A stretch of DNA of 64,000 nucleotides from Primulina eburnea (lineage: Eukaryota; Streptophyta; Magnoliopsida; Lamiales; Gesneriaceae), in NCBI RefSeq assembly GCF_022965805.1, contig NW_027331408.1:1-64000 (forward strand), read 5' to 3'. The notes beneath the pieces were generated by a model, which was given only the letters and a program-made list of their open reading frames with translations, ran no database searches and had not been told where the DNA came from. This document shows, one piece after another, positions 26,601-37,606 of the stretch; the stretch's first letter is position 1, and every line of letters begins with the position of its first letter. The translations under genes and the position numbers were made by a program.

Positions 26601-27537
26601 CTATTTTTGGATTACTTTATGGGCTAAACTTTGCTCAAAATTGTTTTAATCTACTACTTGTCATCCTCAAACGGATGGACAAACTGAAGTTGTAAATCGA
26701 ACTTTGAGAACACTTTTGCGTGATGTTCTTAAAAAGAACTTGGATTGACATTTCTATGGACTTTATTTTGGGGTTGCCTAGGACTAAGAAGGGGAGGGAT
26801 TCTATTTTTGGTTTCTATGCACTTTATTTTGGGGTTGCCTAGGACTAAGAAGGGGAGGGATTCTATTTATGGATTACTTTATGGGCTAAACTTTTCTCAA
26901 TATTGTTGTAATCTACTACTTGTCATCCTCAAACGGATGGACAAACTGAAGTTGTAAATAGAATTTTGAGAACACTTTTGCGTGCTATTCATAAAAAGAA
27001 CTTGGACTGACATTTCTATGGACTTTATTTTGGGGTTGCCTAGGACTAAGAAGGGGAGGGATTCTATTTTTGGATTACTTTATGGGCTAAACTTTGCTCA
27101 ATATTGTTGTAATCTACTACTTGTCATCCTCAAACAGATGGACAAACTGAAGTTGTCAATAGAACTTCGAGAAAACTTTTGCGTGCTATTTTTAAAAAGA
27201 ACTTGGACTGACATTTCTATGGACTTTATTTTGGGGTTGCCTAGGACTAAGAAGGGGAGGGATTCTATTTATGGATTACTTTATGGGCTGAACTTTGCAC
27301 AATAAAGTTGTGGGGACCCGGGCTCTAATTCTTTTTCTTGGGATTAAATGGATCATTATTCTAAAACGTGGGTCAATTTTTTCACTTTTACATTTAATCA
27401 AATGTAATTAAACAAGCATCAATCTTTATTTCATTTACACATACAACATAATATGAATGTCATTAATATATAATCATGCAATGCGAGTCTAATCATGTCT
27501 AGACGCGACTTGACTAGAACTCTAGGGATCCCGTTGT

Positions 27538-27596
27538 GAATAAGACGTCACTGTCTGTCACCTACCCTCCCAATCGAGGTGTTGTACGTCTTATTC
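27538..27596. other. Long-range inverted repeat inside the solo LTR
   Basis: Perfect 11-bp arms GAATAAGACGT and ACGTCTTATTC separated by about 37 bases. The LTRs of element 3b have the same arms with one change each that still allows G-U pairing (43671-43729, 49460-49518). It lies downstream of the presumed promoter, so could fold in the RNA. Confidence 0.75.
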
Positions 27597-28518
27597 CTAG
27601 ACTTCGGCCTGATCTGTATCCACGTCTACAAAGGGGCGGTGATCTTCCCCTAAGCTGAGATATCGCCGAACATCTAGAAGTCTGCCTGATCTCCAGACTG
27701 TCCTATCTTAATGCATTAATACACAATCTGTAAACAAGCATAATCATTCTAATGCAATGCCACACGATCTGTAAACAAAGCATAGCAAGATTTGTATACA
27801 ATTCTATAAACAATAATAATCATGTCTAGATATAAACAATGAAACAAGTATGTGATTTTGGTTGGGAAACTCAAATGTGATCTCATTTGAGTCATGATTC
27901 CCCAAACAAAACATGTACTATACCTTTCGTCGCACAATCGCTGTCACGGTCGCAAAACTGAATCTGAAATGGAAATGTTGATATACAATCTATCAATCTC
28001 TAATCTAAATCAACACATATCCAAGTCACTACGTGATCTCGATACAATTTGACGGCATAACGACGTAATTCTCGATACCGGTCATTCCAATTTTTAACAG
28101 ATATCAACATTATCTCATTCTCAATCATTCTCATTCATAATCCAACACAATATCCATCCAAAACACAATAATTCTGCCCCAATAATTCATAAACCATACT
28201 GAAATTCATAGGAAATACATATGATATCATTTCTTTGATCCGTTTACAAATATATCATGCTCAATACGTCAAGAACACAATATAACTATCATATTCTAAT
28301 TTCCCAAACATCTGAATTTCGAAACCTGTTGAAATTAAATGAAACTTACATCACTTTGTAGCCGTCGATGCAAGGATCAATAATCTAAACTCGGATTTAA
28401 AATCGGATAGCTAAATTTTGATAAATCTTACCTCAAAGCTTTGAAGAAGTTTGAGGGTTCTAAGGAAGCTCTCGGTTCTTTGGCTGGAAAATGCAGAATG
28501 AGTAAATCAGCACGAATT

Positions 28519-28530
28519 CATATATATACT
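28519..28530 (-). promoter_or_regulatory. TATA-like site of the solo LTR
   Basis: An alternating TA run just downstream (minus strand) of the inverted-repeat cluster, in the same relative place as in the other LTRs here. Confidence 0.6.
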
Positions 28531-28578
28531 ATGCCATGTGTCACGTTAAGAAGAAGAGGTGGATGTTTCGCATGCATC

Positions 28579-28806
28579 ACCGTGGGTGCGGTACTGTAAG
28601 GAGCGCGGGTGCGCTAGGCTTTCGGCAGGACTTTTTATTTTTCAAAGGTGATGACCGCGGGTGCGGTCATGTAACTACCGCGGGTGCGGTCTCAACACCG
28701 CGGGTGCGGTCTAATTCTACCGCGGGTGCGGTGTGGCTACGGGAATGTTACTAATTTTCTGCTCATTGCACCGCGGGTGCGGTGCTTGCCAGACCGCGGG
28801 TGCGGT
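28579..28806 (-). promoter_or_regulatory. Cluster of ACCGC-GGGT-GCGGT inverted repeats, solo LTR
   Basis: About eight copies of ACCGCGGGTGCGGT or variants. One (28602-28615) reads AGCGCGGGTGCGCT: both arms changed and still complementary. The cluster lies upstream (minus strand) of the TATA-like site. Confidence 0.85.
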
Positions 28807-31800
28807 CTTGCACATCTAAAATTTAATATTTTCCCGCATCATTTCGCCCCGTTTGTTCTTGCGTTTCGTATTCAACTATCTACAAGGATCTCAGGCATTA
28901 CATTTCTCAATTGCTCCATATTTGTTGTTAATCTACTACTTGTCATCCTCAAACGGATGGACAAAACTGAAGTTGTAAATAGAACTTTGGAACACTTTTG
29001 CGTGCTATTCTTAAAAAAGAACTTGGATTGACATTTCTATGGACTTATTTTGGGGTTGCCTAGGACTAAGAAGGGGAGGGATTTCTATTTTTGGATTACT
29101 TTATGGGCTAAACTTTGCTCAATATTGTTGTAATCTACTACTTGTCATCCTCAAACAGATGGGACAAACTGAAGTTGTCAATAGAAACTTTGGGAACACT
29201 TTGCGTGCTATTCTTAAAAGAACTTGGATTGACATTTCTATGCACTTTATTTGGGGTTGCCTAGGACATAAGAAGGGGAGGGATTCTATTTTTGGATTAC
29301 TTTATGGGCTAAACTTTGCTCAATATTGTTGTAATCTACTACTTGTCATCCTCAAACAGATGGACAAACTGAAGTTGTCAATACAACTTTGGGAACACTT
29401 TTGCGTGCAATTCTTAAAAAACTTGGATTGACATTTCTATGGACTTTATTTTGGGGTTGCCTAGGAGGACTAAGAAGGGGAGGGATTCTATTTTTGGATT
29501 ACTTTGTGGGCTAAACTTTGCTCAATATTGTTGTAATCTACTACTTGTCATCCTCAAACAGATGGACAAACTGAAGTTGGCAATAGAACTTTGGGAACAC
29601 TTTTGCGTGCTATTCTTAAAAAGAACTTGGACTAACATTTCTATGGACTTTATTTTGGGGTTGCCTAGGACTAAGAAGAGGAGGGATTCTATTTATGGAT
29701 TACTTTATGGGCTGAACTTTGCAGAATAAAGTTGTAATCTACTACTTGTCATCCTCGAACGGATGGACAAACTGAAGTTGTAAATAGAACTTTGAGAACA
29801 CTTTTGCGTGCTATTCTTAAAAAGAACTTGGGCTGACATTTCTATGGACTTTATTTTGGGCTTGCCTAGGACTAAGAAGGGGAGGGATTAAGTTTTTGGA
29901 TTACTTTATGGGCTAAACTTTGCTCCATATTGTTGTAACCTACTACTTGTCATCCTCAAACGGATGGACAAACTGAAGTTGTCAATAGAACTTTGGGAAC
30001 ACTTTTGCGTGCTATTCTTAAAAAGAACTTGGATTGACATTTCTATGGACTTTATTTTGGGGTTGCCTAGGACTAAGAAGGGGAGGGATTCTATTTTTGG
30101 ATTACTTTATGGGCTAAACTTTGCTCCATATTGTTGTAATCTACTACTTGTCATCCTCAAACGGATGGACAAACTGAAGTTGTCAATAGAACTTTGGGAA
30201 CACTTTTGCGTGCTATTCTTAAAAGAACTTGGACTGACATTTTTATGCACTTTATTTTGGGGTTGCCTAGGACTAAGAAGGGGAGGGATTCTATTTTTGG
30301 ATTACTTTATGGGCTAAACTTTGCTCAATATTGTTGTAATCTACTACTTGTCATCCTCAAACGAGATGGACAAACTGAAGTTGTCAATAGAACTTTGGGA
30401 ACACTTTTGCGTGCTATTCTTAAAAGAACTTGGATTGACATTTCTATGCACTTTATTTTGGGGTTGTCTAGGACTAAGAAGGGGAGGGATTATATTTTTG
30501 GATTACTTTATGGGCTAAACTTTGCTCAATATTGTTGTAATCTACTACTTGTCATCCTCAAACGGATGGACAAACTGAAGTTGTCAATAGAACTTTGGGA
30601 ACACTTTTGCGTGCTATTCTTAAAAAGAACTTGGATTGACATTTCTATGGACTTTATTTTGGGGTTGTCTAGGACTAAGAAGGGGAGGGATTCTATTTTT
30701 GGATTACTTTATAGGGCTAAACTTTGCTCAATATTGTTGTAATCTACTACTTGTCATCCTCAAACAGATGGACAAACTGAAGTTGTCAATAGAACTTTGG
30801 AAACACTTTTGCGTGCTATTCTTAAAAAGAACTAAAACTTGGATTGACATTTCTATGGACTTTATTTTGGGGTTGCCTAGGACTAAGAAGGGGAGGGATT
30901 CTATTTTTGGATTACTTTATGGCTAAACTTTGCTCAATATTGTTGTAATCTACTACTTGTCATCCTCAAACAGATGGACAAACTGAAGTTGTCAATAGAA
31001 CTTTGGGAACACTTTTGCGTGCTATTCTTAAAAGAACTTGGACTGACATTTCTATGGACTTTATTTTGGGGTTGCCTAGGACTAAGAAGGGGAGGGATTC
31101 TATTTTTGGATTACTTTATGGGCTAAACTTTGCTCAATATTGTTGTAATCTACTACTTGTCATCCTCAAACGGATGGACAAACTGAAGTTGTAAATAGAA
31201 CTTTGAGAACACTTTTGCGTGCTATTCTTAAAAAGAACTTGGACTGACATTTCTATGGACTTTATTTTGGGGTTGCCTAGGACTAAGAAGGGGAGGGATT
31301 CTATTTTTGGATTACTTTATGGGCTAAACTTTGCTCCATATTGTTGTAATCTACTACTTGTCATCCTCAAACGGATGGACAAACTGAAGTTGTAAATAGA
31401 ACTTTGAGAACACTTTTGCGTGCTATTCTTAAAAAGAACTTGGATTGACATTTCTATGGACTTTATTTTGGGGTTGCCTAGGACTAAGAAGGGGAGGGAT
31501 TCTATTTTTGGATTACTTTATGGGCTAAACTTTGCTCAATATTGTTGTAATCTACTACTTGTCATCCTCAAACGGATGGACAAACTGAAGTTGTCAATAG
31601 AACTTTGGGAACACTTTTGCGTGCTATTCTTAAAAAGAACTTGGACTGACATTTTTATGGACTTTATTTTGGGGTTGCCTAGGACTAAGAAGGGGAGGGA
31701 TTTTATTTTTGGATAACTTTATGGGCTAAACTTTGCTCAATATTGTTGTAATCTACTACTTGTCATCCTCAAAGAGATGGACAAACTGAAGTTGTCAATA

Positions 31801-34064
31801 GAACTTTGGGAACACTTGTGCGTGCTATTCTTAAAAGAACTTGGATTGACATTTCTATGCACTTTATTTTGGGGTTGTCTAGTACTAAGAAGGGGAGGGA
31901 TTCTATTTTTGGATTACTTTATGGGCTAAACTTTGCTCCATATTGTTGTAATCTACTACTTGTCATCCTCAAACGGATGGACAAACTGAAGTTGTCAATA
32001 GAACTTTGGGAACACTTTGGCGTGCTATTCTTAAAAAGAACTTGGATTGACATTTCTATGGACTTTATTTTGGGGTTGTCTAGGACTAAGAAGGGGAGGG
32101 ATTCTATTTTTGGATTACTTTATAGGCTAAACTTTGCTCAATATTGTTGTAATCTACTACTTGTCATCCTCAAACAGATGGACAAACTGAAGTTGTCAAT
32201 AGAACTTTGGAAACACTTTTGCGTGCTATTCTTAAAAAGAACTTGGATTGACATTTCTATGGACTTTATTTTGGGGTTGCCTAGGACTAAGAAGGGGAGG
32301 GATTCTATTTATGGATTACTTTATGGCTAAACTTTGCACAATAAAGTTGTAATCTACTACTTGTCATCCTTAAACGGATGGACAAACTGAAGTTGTAAAT
32401 AGAACTTTGGGAACACTTTTGCGTGCTATTCTTAAAATAACATGGACTGACATTTCTATGCACTTTATTTTGGGGTTGCCTAGGACTAAGAAGGGGAGGG
32501 ATTCAATTTTTGGACTACTTTATGGGCTAAACTTTGCTCAATATTGTTGTAATCTACTAGTTGTCATCCTCAAACGGATGGACAAACTGAAGTTGTAAAT
32601 AGAACTTTGAGAACACTTTTGCGTGCTATTTTTAAAAAGAACTTGGACTGACATTTCTATGGACTTTATTTTGGGGTTGCCTAGGACTAAGAAGGTGAGG
32701 GATTCTATATATGGATTACTTTATGGGCTAAACTTTGCTCAATATTGTTGTAATCTACTACTTGTCATCCTCAAACAGATGGAAAAACTGAAGTTGTAAA
32801 TAGAACTTTGGGAACACTTGTGCGTGCTATTCTTAAAAGAACTTGGATTGACATTTCTATGCACTTTATTTTGGGGTTGCCTAGGACTAAGAAGGTGAGG
32901 GATTCTATTTTTGGATTACTTTATGGGCTAAACTTTGCTCAATATTGTTATAATCTACTACTTGTCATCCTCAAACGGATAAACAAACAGAAGTTGTAAA
33001 TAGAACTTTGAGAACACTTTTGCGTGTTATTCTTAAAAAGAACTTGGATTGACATTTCTGTGGACTTTATTTTGGGGTTGCCTACGACTAAGAAGGGGAG
33101 GGATTCTATTTTTTGATTACTTTATGGGCTAAACTTTGCTCAATATTGTTGTAATCTACTACTTGTCATCCTCAAACGGATGGACAAACTGAAGTTGTCA
33201 ATAGAACTTTGGGAACACTTTGGCGTGCTATTCTTAAAAAGAACTTGGATTGACATTTCTATGGACTTTATTTTGGGGTTGTCTAGGACTAAGAAGGGGA
33301 GGGATTCTATTTTTGGATTACTTTATAGGCTAAACTTTGCTCAATATTGTTGTAATCTACTACTTGTCATCCTCAAACAGATAGACAAACTGAAGTTGTC
33401 AATAGAACTTTGGAAACACTTGTGCGTGCTATTCTTAAAAGAACTTGGATTGACATTTCTATGGACTTTATTTTGGGTTGCCTAGGACTAAGAAGGGGAG
33501 GGATTCTATTTTTGGATTACTTTATGGGCTAAACTTTGCTCCATATTGTTGTAATCTACTACTTGTCATCCTCAAACGGATGGACAAATTGAAGTTGTCA
33601 ATAGAACTTTGGGAACACTTTTGCGTGCTATTCTTAAAAAGTACTTGGATTGACATTTCTATGGACTTTATTTTGGGGTTGCCTAGGAATAAGAAGGGGA
33701 GGGATTTTATTTTTGGATAACTTTATGGGCTAAACTTTGCTGAATATTGTTGTAATCTACTACTTGTCATCCTCAAACAGATGGACAAACTGAAGTTTTC
33801 AATAGAACTTAGGGAACACTTTTGCGTGCTATTCTTAAAAGAACTTGGACTGACATTTCTATGGACTTTATTTTGGGGTTGCCTAGGACTAAGAAGGGGA
33901 GGGATTCTATTTATGGATTACTTTATGGGCTGAACTTTGCACAATAAAGTTGTAATCTACTACTTGTCATCCTCAAACGGATGGACAAACTGAAGTTGTA
34001 ATAGAACTTTTAGAATACTTTGGGAACACTTTTGCGTGCTATTCTTAAAAGAACTTGGACTGAC

Positions 34065-34133
34065 ATAAAGTAATCCATAAATGACTCAACAAACCTTAAC
34101 CTGATCATCACGCAAAAGTGTTCCCAATTGAGG
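34065..34133 (-). repeat. Inverted satellite fragment inside array C, copy 1
   Basis: The reverse complement contains GGGAACACTTTTGCGTGAT and TTTATGGATTACTTTA, two satellite pieces that are normally on the plus strand. They are joined by about 24 bases (plus strand GACTCAACAAACCTTAACC...) that I cannot match to the satellite. Further copies are at 35347-35415 and 36630-36700. Confidence 0.85.
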
Positions 34134-35346
34134 ATTTCTATGGACTTTATTTTGGGGTTGCCTAGGACTAAGAAGGGGAGGAGTTTCTATTTTTGGATTA
34201 CTTTATGGGCTAAACTTTGCTCAATATTGTTGTAATCTACTACTTGTCATCCTCAAACAGATGGACAACTGAAGTTGTCAATAGAACTTTGGGAACACTT
34301 TTGCGTGCTATTCTTAAAAAGAACTTGGATTGACGTTTCTATGACTTTATTTTGGGGTTGCCTAGGACTAAGAAGGGGAGGGATTCTATTTTTGGATTAC
34401 TTTATGGGCTAAACTTTGCCAAATATTGTTGTAATCTACTACTTGTCAACCTCAAACAGATGGACAAACTGAAGTTGTCAATAGAATTTTGGGAACACTT
34501 TTGCGTGCAATTCTTAAAAAGAACTTGGATTGACATTTCTATGGACTTTATTTGGGGTTGACTAGGACTAAGAAGGGGAGGGATTCTATTTTTGGATTAC
34601 TTTATGGGCTAAACATTGCTCAATATTGTTGTAATCTACTACTTGTCATCCTCAAACGGATGGACAAACTGAAGTTGTAAATAGAACTTTTAGAACACTT
34701 TTGCGTGCTATTATTAAAAAGAACTTGGATTGACATTTCTATGGACTTTATTTTGGGGTTGCCTAGGACTAAGAAGGGGAGGGATTCTATTTTTGGATTA
34801 CTTTATGGGCTAAACTTTGCTCAATATTGTTGTAATCTACTACTTGTCATCCTCAAACGGATGGACAAACTGAAGTTGTCAATAGAACTTTGAGAACACT
34901 TTTGCGTGCTATTCTTAAAAAGAACTTGGACTGACATTTTTATGGACTTTATTTTGGGGTTGCCTAGGACTAAGAAGGGGAGGGATTCTATTTATGGATT
35001 ACTTTATGGGCTAAACTTTGCTCAATATTGTTGTAATCTACTACTTGTCATCCTCAAACGGATAAACAAACAAAAGTTGTAAATAGAACTTTGAGAACAC
35101 TTTTGCGTGCTATTCTTAAAAGAACTTGGACTGACATTTCTATGGACTTTATTTTGGGGTTGCCTAGGACTAAGAAGGGGAGGGATTCTATTTATGGATT
35201 ACTTTATGGGCTGAACTTTGCACAATAAAGTTGTAATCTACTACTTGTCATCCTCAAACGGATGGACAAACTGAAGTTGTAAATAGAACTTTGAGAATAC
35301 TTTGGCAACACTTTTGCGTGCTATTCTTAAAAGAACTTGGACTGAC

Positions 35347-35415
35347 GTAAAGTAATCCATAAATGACTCAACAAACCTTAACCTGATCATCACGCAAAAG
35401 TGTTCCCAATTGAAG
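35347..35415 (-). repeat. Inverted satellite fragment, copy 2
   Basis: Same composition as the copy at 34065, with small changes (GACGTAAAG for GACATAAAG, TTGAAGATT for TTGAGGATT). Confidence 0.85.
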
Positions 35416-36629
35416 ATTTCTATGGACTTTATTTTGGGGTTGCCTAGGACTAAGAAGGGGAGTGATTCTATTTTTGGATTACTTTATGGGCTAAACTTTG
35501 CTCAATATTGTTGTAATCTACTACTTGTCATCCTCAAACAGATAGACAAACTGAAGTTGTCAATAGAACTTTGGGAACACTTTTGCGTGCTATTCTTAAA
35601 AAGAACTTGGATTGACATTTCTATGGACATTATTTTGGGGTTGCCTAGGACTAAGAAGGGGAGGAATTCTATTTTTAGATTACTTTATGGGCTAAACTTT
35701 GCCCAATATTGTTGTAATCTACTACTTGTCAACCTCAAACAGATGGACAAACTGAAGTTGTCAATAGAATTTTGGGAACACTTTTGCGTGCAATTCTTAA
35801 AAAGAACTTGGATTGACATTTCTATGGACTTTATTTTGGGGTTGCCTAGGACTAAGAAGGGGAGGGATTCTATTTTTGGATTACTTTATGGGCTAAACTT
35901 TGCTCAATATTGTTGTAATCTACTACTTGTCATCCTCAAACGGATGGACAAACTGAAGTTGTAAATAGAACTTTTAGAACACTTTTGCGTGCTATTATTA
36001 AAAAAACTTGGATTGACATTTCTATGGACTTTATTTTGGGGTTGCCTAGGACTAAGAAGGGGAGGGATTCTATTTTTGGATTACTTTATGGGCTAAACTT
36101 TGCTCAATATTGTTGTAATCTACTACTTGTCATCCTCAAACGGATGGACAAACTGAAGTTGTCAATAGAACTTTGGGAACACATTTGCGTGCTATTCTTA
36201 AAAGAACTTGGACTGACATTTTTATGGACTTTATTTTGGGGTTGCCTAGGACTAAGAAGGGGAGGGATTTTATTTTTGGATAACTTTATGGGCTAAACTT
36301 TGCTCAATATTGTTGTAATCTACTACTTGTCATCCTCAAACAGATGGACAAACTGAAGTTGTCAATAGAACTTTGGGAACACTTTTGCGTGCTATTCTTA
36401 AAACGAACTTGGACTGACATTTCTATGGACTTTATTTTGGGGTTGCCTAGGACAAATAAGGGAGGGATTCTATTTATGGATTACTTTATGGGCTGAACTT
36501 TGCACAATAAAGTTGTAATCTACTACTTGTCATCCTCAAACGGATGGACAAACTGAAGTTATAAATAGAACTTTGAGAATACTTTGGGAACACTTTTGCG
36601 TGCTATTCTTAAAAGAACTTGGACTGACA

Positions 36630-36700
36630 TAAAGTAATCCATAAATGACTCAACAAACCTTAACCTGATCATCACGCAAAAGTGTTCCCAATTGAGGATT
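36630..36700 (-). repeat. Inverted satellite fragment, copy 3
   Basis: Same composition as the copy at 34065, about 1284 bp after copy 2. Confidence 0.85.
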
Positions 36701-37606
36701 TCTATGGACTTTATTTTGGGGTTGCCTAGGACTAAGAAGGGGAGGGATTCTATTTTTGGATTACTTTATGGGCTAAACTTTGCTCAATATTGTTGTAATC
36801 TACTACTTGTCATCCTCAAACAGATGGACAAACTGAAGTTGTCAATAGAACTTTGGGAACACTTTTGCGTGCTATTCTTAAAAAGAACTTGGATTGACAT
36901 TTCTATGGACTTTATTTTGGGGTTGCCTAGGACTAAGAAGGGGAGGGATTCTATTTTTGGATTACTTTATGGGCTAAACTTTGCCAAATATTGTTGTAAT
37001 CTACTACTTGTCAACCTCAAACAGATGGACAAACTGAAGTTGTCAATAGAATTTTGGGAACACTTTTGCGTGCAATTCTTAAAAAGAACTTGGATTGACA
37101 TTTCTATGGACTTTATTTGGGGTTGACTAGGACTAAGAAGGGGAGGGATTCTATTTTTGGATTACTTTATGGGCTAAACATTGCTCAATATTGTTGTAAT
37201 CTACTACTTGTCATCCTCAAACGGATGGACAAACTGAAGTTGTAAATAGAACTTTTAGAACACTTTTGCGTGCTATTATTAAAAAGAACTTGGATTGACA
37301 TTTCTATGGACTTTATTTTGGGGTTGCCTAGGACTAAGAAGGGGAGGGATTCTATTTTTGGATTACTTTATGGGCTAAACTTTGCTCAATATTGTTGTAA
37401 TCTACTACTTGTCATCCTCAAACGGATGGACAAACTGAAGTTGTCAATAGAACTTTGAGAACACTTTTGCGTGCTATTCTTAAAAAGAACTTGGACTGAC
37501 ATTTTTATGGACTTTATTTTGGGGTTGCCTAGGACTAAGAAGGGGAGGGATTCTATTTATGGATTACTTTATGGGCTAAACTTTGCTCAATATTGTTGTA
37601 ATCTAC

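Larger units (their letters stand above)
14433..27308 (+). repeat. Satellite array B
   Basis: About 64 units of the same satellite in the same orientation, between element 1 and the solo LTR. Most units have five A and are 201 bp. Distinct unit variants recur in a fixed order, showing higher-order repeats: a CTAATTGTCATCC unit near 16641, 19307 and 22318; a unit with CTGTGGACTTT and TTTTTTGATT near 17131, 23011 and 25487; and a unit with GGGTTAAACTTTATTCTC near 20276, 23481, 25151 and 25956. An indel-rich stretch lies at 17500-18110. Confidence 0.97.
27309..28902 (-). mobile_element. Solo LTR (1594 bp), family related to element 3b
   Basis: Plus-strand ends TGTGGGGACCC and GGCATTACA match the LTR ends of elements 3 and 3b, but no internal region follows. 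It is inverted relative to element 3b and shares long stretches with its LTR, for example CTTCGGCCTGATCTGTATCC and AAAGGGGCGGTGATCTTCCC. It carries the same GC-rich inverted repeats. Flanks show no 5-bp duplication (AAAGT left, TTTCT right), and the right flank may hold a few bases of polypurine tract. Probably a product of LTR-LTR recombination with later rearrangement. It holds no gene. Confidence 0.88.
34021..37600 (+). repeat. Higher-order repeat of array C (about 1.28 kb)
   Basis: The scrambled insert described next recurs at spacings of about 1282 and 1284 bp. The first and third copies share private variants that the middle copy lacks (TTTGGGGTTGACTAGG, TTGCCAAATATTG, AAACATTGCTC). The segments around 34705-34893 and 37270-37458 are offset by 2565 bp, so the amplified unit may be a dimer of the 1.28-kb block. 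Confidence 0.8.
28903..37606 (+). repeat. Satellite array C
   Basis: About 43 units in the same orientation between the solo LTR and element 3. Many units carry TCAATAG instead of TAAATAG, which removes a stop in one frame. Units ending in CACAATAAAGTTGTAATC are common here and rare in array B. The right end (34021-37600) is a higher-order repeat of about 1.28 kb that includes three copies of a short inverted satellite fragment. The first few hundred bases after 28903 are indel-rich. Confidence 0.96.

Noticed and set aside
14433..27308. Ribosomal spacer or 5S rDNA array
   Set aside because: No rRNA or 5S promoter sequence in the unit; the integrase match explains it.
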